A stretch of 64,000 nt of DNA from Seonamhaeicola sp. ML3 (GTDB lineage Bacteria > Bacteroidota > Bacteroidia > Flavobacteriales > Flavobacteriaceae): positions 434,001 through 498,000 of the forward strand of contig NZ_CP096884.1 of NCBI RefSeq assembly GCF_023273855.1, in the 5' to 3' direction. A program made the translations under genes and the position numbers. Shown here piece after piece: positions 61,287-64,000 of the stretch (within the stretch, counting starts at the first letter, position 1; each line of letters begins with the position of its first letter). Below the pieces are notes generated by a model. That model ran no database searches, was not told where the DNA came from, and was given only the letters and a program-made list of their open reading frames with translations.

Positions 61287-62729
61287 ATGAGCCCCAGAAA
61301 ACAAGTATTTCTTCATTTAGGTCTCGTAGCACTATTATGTTCAGGTTGTTTCACGGATAATGACGACAATGTTGTCACTACAAGTGAAATAAATGATTTT
61401 GTCTACAGAGGGATGAATGTCTTTTATTTATACAAAGACAATGTACCAGATCTCGATAACGACCTTTTTTTAAGCGACAATTACAACAACTATCTCAATT
61501 CGTTTAGTTCACCAGAGCAATTATTCGAGAGCTTAATCTACAATCGCGAAACGATTGATCGGTTTAGTTGGATAGTAGACGATTATTTTGAATTAGAAAG
61601 ACAATTTCAAGGTATTAGCGGAACCAACGGTATGGAATTTAGTTTGTTTTCTAAACCAAACAGCAACAATGGTGTTTTTGGTGTGGTAAGACTCGTGCTA
61701 CCCAATAGCGATGCCGATAACAAAGGATTAAAGCGGGGTGACCTATTCTTTGCAGTTAATGGTGAGGATTTATTTTTTAATTCTGAAAATGATAATAATC
61801 TAGATATTTTCAACAATTCTAGCTACACACTCAATTTAGGGGTATACGATGACAAAAATACAACTGACGAGAGTGATGATACCATTGAAACAAGAAATGA
61901 AGATATTTTATTAACTAAGTCTGAATATACCGAAAATCCCATTTTCAATACCAACATTTATGACGTTAATGGAGAAAATGTTGGGTATTTAATGCTCAAC
62001 GGGTTTACTGCTGGTTACGCCCAGGAACTTAACAACGTATTTAATGACTTTAAAGCGAACAATATAAAACACCTAATTGTAGATTTGAGGTACAACCCTG
62101 GCGGAAGCGTCTCACTTGAAACTGATTTAGCGAGTATGATTACTGGGCAATTCACCGGACAATTGTTCAAGCGATTAGTTTATAACAGCAATTTCGAAGC
62201 AACCGATTATAATTTTACAAGCAAACTAGAGAATGGCGACGCTTTAAATAGTCTTGAGCTGAACAAAATTTATATTCTCGCTACAGGACGCTCTGCTTCT
62301 GCCAGTGAGGGGCTCATAAACAGCCTTAAAGCCTACATAGATGTCGTTCAAATTGGTACGAATACTACTGGAAAAACACAAGCATCCCGAACCATTTACG
62401 ACTCTCCCGATAACAATTATAGGCGACAAGGGGCCAATCCAAATCACACTTATGCCATGCAACCACTAATTGCCGAGGGTGTGAATAAAGACAACCTTAG
62501 CGTACCAAATAACGGTTTAGTTCCTGACATCGACTTTTGGGAGAGTGCGCTCAATTATGGCATCATTGGAGATGAGAATGAACCCTTTCTAGCCCTAGCG
62601 CTAGCTGAAATTGAAAATTCTTCAACAAAATTAAATACAATCAAAGCTCAATCTGAAATATTTAACTTCAACCCAATAAAAGATAGCGATGATTTTATTC
62701 GCCATCAAGGCGGTATGATCATCGACTAA
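61287..62729 (+). CDS. S41-family peptidase lipoprotein, second of a tandem pair
   Basis: The 480-residue protein has lipobox LCSGCFTD and the same order as its neighbour: a PDZ-like part (GLKRGDLFFAVNGEDL), LIVDLRYNPGGSVSLETDLAS, catalytic Ser in ATGRSASASEGLIN and Lys in NTTGKTQA. Blocks such as TEYTENPIF and AYIDVVQIGT match the upstream gene closely, so a tandem duplication is likely. Confidence 0.88.
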   Translation: MSPRKQVFLHLGLVALLCSGCFTDNDDNVVTTSEINDFVYRGMNVFYLYKDNVPDLDNDLFLSDNYNNYLNSFSSPEQLFESLIYNRETIDRFSWIVDDYFELERQFQGISGTNGMEFSLFSKPNSNNGVFGVVRLVLPNSDADNKGLKRGDLFFAVNGEDLFFNSENDNNLDIFNNSSYTLNLGVYDDKNTTDESDDTIETRNEDILLTKSEYTENPIFNTNIYDVNGENVGYLMLNGFTAGYAQELNNVFNDFKANNIKHLIVDLRYNPGGSVSLETDLASMITGQFTGQLFKRLVYNSNFEATDYNFTSKLENGDALNSLELNKIYILATGRSASASEGLINSLKAYIDVVQIGTNTTGKTQASRTIYDSPDNNYRRQGANPNHTYAMQPLIAEGVNKDNLSVPNNGLVPDIDFWESALNYGIIGDENEPFLALALAEIENSSTKLNTIKAQSEIFNFNPIKDSDDFIRHQGGMIID

Positions 62730-62740
62730 AATTTAACCTT

Positions 62741-63463
62741 TTGAAAAAACGCAAAACCTATTTTAATTGGAGCTCAGGCAAAGATTCGGCCTTGGCATTA
62801 TATCACTTATTGCAAAACAAAAACTATGCTGTTGAAGAGCTAATCACAACTGTTAATGGTCACTACAATCGTGTTTCCATGCATGGACTTAGAAACGAAC
62901 TACTCGTTGCTCAGACCGAATCTATAGGAATCAAATCAAACTTAATTGAACTTCCTGAAATGCCCAATATGGAAACTTACGAGCAAAAAATGAGCGAAAC
63001 AGTTTCTAGATTGAAATCTGAAGGGTTTACACACTCGGCTTTTGGTGATATTTTCCTAGAAGATTTGCGACAATACCGCGAAGACCAATTGGCAAAACAA
63101 GGTTTTAAAGCTGTTTTCCCCATATGGAAAAGAGATACCAAAGCGCTGTTGAATGAGTTTCTGGAACTAGGTTTTAAAACCATTATTGTATGCGCTAATT
63201 CAAAATACTTTAATGAGGATTTTGTTGGGACTGTTATAGATAAAAACTTTATAGATAATCTGCCTGAAGGGGTAGACCCCTGTGGTGAAAATGGGGAGTT
63301 TCACACGTTTTGTTTCGACGGCCCCATATTTAAAACCCCAATTGATTTCTCAATAGGAAAAAAAGTTTATCGAGAATATAAAAACCCCAATACAGATGAT
63401 TCTGTTTGCAAGTCGGATGCTGAAAATTACGGGGTTTGGTATTGTGATTTAATTCCAAAATAA
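62741..63463 (+). CDS. Dph6-related ATP-pyrophosphatase (diphthine-ammonia-ligase-like)
   Basis: The start is TTG 62741 (MKKRKTYFNWSSGKDSALAL). The PP-loop SSGKDS binds ATP. HSAFGDIFLEDLRQYREDQLAKQGFKAVFPIWKRDT and the C-terminal GEFHTFCFDGPIF are typical of the Dph6/MJ0570 group. In archaea and eukaryotes Dph6 amidates diphthine. Bacteria lack diphthamide, so the bacterial substrate is different or unknown. It lies 11 bp after the second S41 peptidase. Confidence 0.88.
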   Translation: MKKRKTYFNWSSGKDSALALYHLLQNKNYAVEELITTVNGHYNRVSMHGLRNELLVAQTESIGIKSNLIELPEMPNMETYEQKMSETVSRLKSEGFTHSAFGDIFLEDLRQYREDQLAKQGFKAVFPIWKRDTKALLNEFLELGFKTIIVCANSKYFNEDFVGTVIDKNFIDNLPEGVDPCGENGEFHTFCFDGPIFKTPIDFSIGKKVYREYKNPNTDDSVCKSDAENYGVWYCDLIPK

Positions 63464-63496
63464 AAACCTGCTAAGCCTAAGACTTAACAGGTTTTT
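63462..63496. terminator. Bidirectional terminator
   Basis: AAAAACCTG (63462-63470) and CAGGTTTTT (63488-63496) pair, with TAAG/CTTA continuing inside. It serves both the Dph6-like gene and the convergent PAS gene. Confidence 0.8.
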
Positions 63497-63523
63497 AAAT
63501 ATTTAAATGGGCAGTAAACTCAG

Positions 63524-63973
63524 CTATCCCACTTGTCTTTCTAAAGCAATAAAATGGGTTTTATTATTATTACTAAATAACGGATAAATCTTTATCTCAC
63601 ATTCGTAAGGATCTCCATTTTTCCTGTAATTTGTAATAATCTCCTTAAAAGGCATACTTCCCCTCAATTTCGACCTTATTTTCGACTTTGCAGTCCTGGA
63701 AGTATTAGCCCCCTGAAGTAAACCTGGTCTTTTATTAAGGACATCAGACTTGGCATAACCCGTCATTTTAGAAAATCCTTTATTCACCCAAACTATATTT
63801 TGGCTTAAATCTGTTAGAATGATAGCTTCAAAAACCTCTTTTTCAAAAATAGACTCTACATTATCCTGCCAATTATACTTTTTAGCATAAGATTTTACTT
63901 GGTTTATATCCTGAATTCTTTCTGCTTCATTTAACGACCTAAAATATTGATCACTGTAAATATCCCAGCTCAT
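63524..63973 (-). CDS. PAS-domain protein
   Basis: The 149-residue protein has one PAS domain at about 40-145 (FEAIILTDLSQNIVWVNKGFSKMTGYAKSDVLNKRPGLLQG, YRKNGDPYECEIKIYPLFSNNNKTHFIALERQ). The loop KRPGLLQG stands where LOV proteins have NCRFLQG, so the photoactive cysteine is missing and flavin photochemistry is not expected. No output domain is present, and the protein ends right after the PAS fold. It may be a stand-alone sensor module. Only 27 bp precede its start in the window. Confidence 0.85.
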   Translation of the reverse strand: MSWDIYSDQYFRSLNEAERIQDINQVKSYAKKYNWQDNVESIFEKEVFEAIILTDLSQNIVWVNKGFSKMTGYAKSDVLNKRPGLLQGANTSRTAKSKIRSKLRGSMPFKEIITNYRKNGDPYECEIKIYPLFSNNNKTHFIALERQVG

Positions 63974-64000
63974 AAGAGGTGTTATACCTTTATGAATACC

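Noticed and set aside
63524-63973. Blue-light LOV photoreceptor
   Set aside because: The cysteine needed for the flavin adduct is missing from the loop.

Overview
The window is a stretch of low-GC chromosome from a member of the Bacteroidota, most likely a marine member of the family Flavobacteriaceae. The evidence is a T9SS type B sorting domain, DUF4252, DUF3810 and OmpP1-like families, an archaeal-type prolyl-tRNA synthetase, lipoproteins with short lipoboxes, and repeated TAnnTTTG promoter boxes (usually TATCTTTG) typical of the phylum.

Layout. (1) Positions 1-21086 are ordinary backbone: the end of rho, rpsT, tRNA-Glu, proS, folE, cysS, yidD, a dipeptidase, RNA methyltransferases, an M48 protease, a DEAD-box helicase and several envelope proteins. 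(2) Positions about 21087-47354 are an integrated element of about 26.27 kb that splits a sirtuin gene (cobB). The first 11 codons of cobB lie at 21057-21088 and the rest at 47354-48010. Removing the element and joining at a GC dinucleotide restores the reading frame and the sirtuin GAG-M-S motif exactly. A large serine integrase starts about 70 bp inside the left junction. (3) Positions 47355-64000 are backbone again: a sulfatase, AlkB, a T9SS surface protein, a glycosyltransferase, purB, an ECF sigma/DUF4252 operon, two S41 peptidases, a Dph6-like protein and a PAS protein.

Element contents, left to right: the integrase; an 800 bp stretch without a convincing gene; a metal-handling island (HYC-CC-PP type small protein, CusA/CzcA-like RND pump, TolC-like channel, HMA-membrane protein, CusB-like adaptor, HMA lipoprotein, small Cys/His protein, TonB receptor, Fur-family regulator, DUF3703 protein, MerTP-like transporter, GDCCVxC protein); a minus-strand operon encoding a PD-(D/E)XK-like nuclease-NACHT protein of about 1415 residues preceded by two small genes (one coiled-coil, one with a glycine-rich membrane helix) and an XRE regulator; unknown small envelope genes and one frameshifted gene; about 1 kb of structured non-coding DNA with a duplicated two-part repeat; the antirestriction protein ArdA; a small resolvase; and an HTH-tailed unknown gene. 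I see no relaxase or type IV secretion gene, so the element looks integrative but not self-conjugative.

The most interesting parts are the element's clean insertion into the NAD-binding motif of a sirtuin, the nuclease-NACHT operon with two small partner genes (a candidate defence system), a perfect 16-bp palindrome beside the XRE regulator, a motif shared by two promoter regions flanking the Fur-like gene, and the duplicated structured element upstream of ardA.
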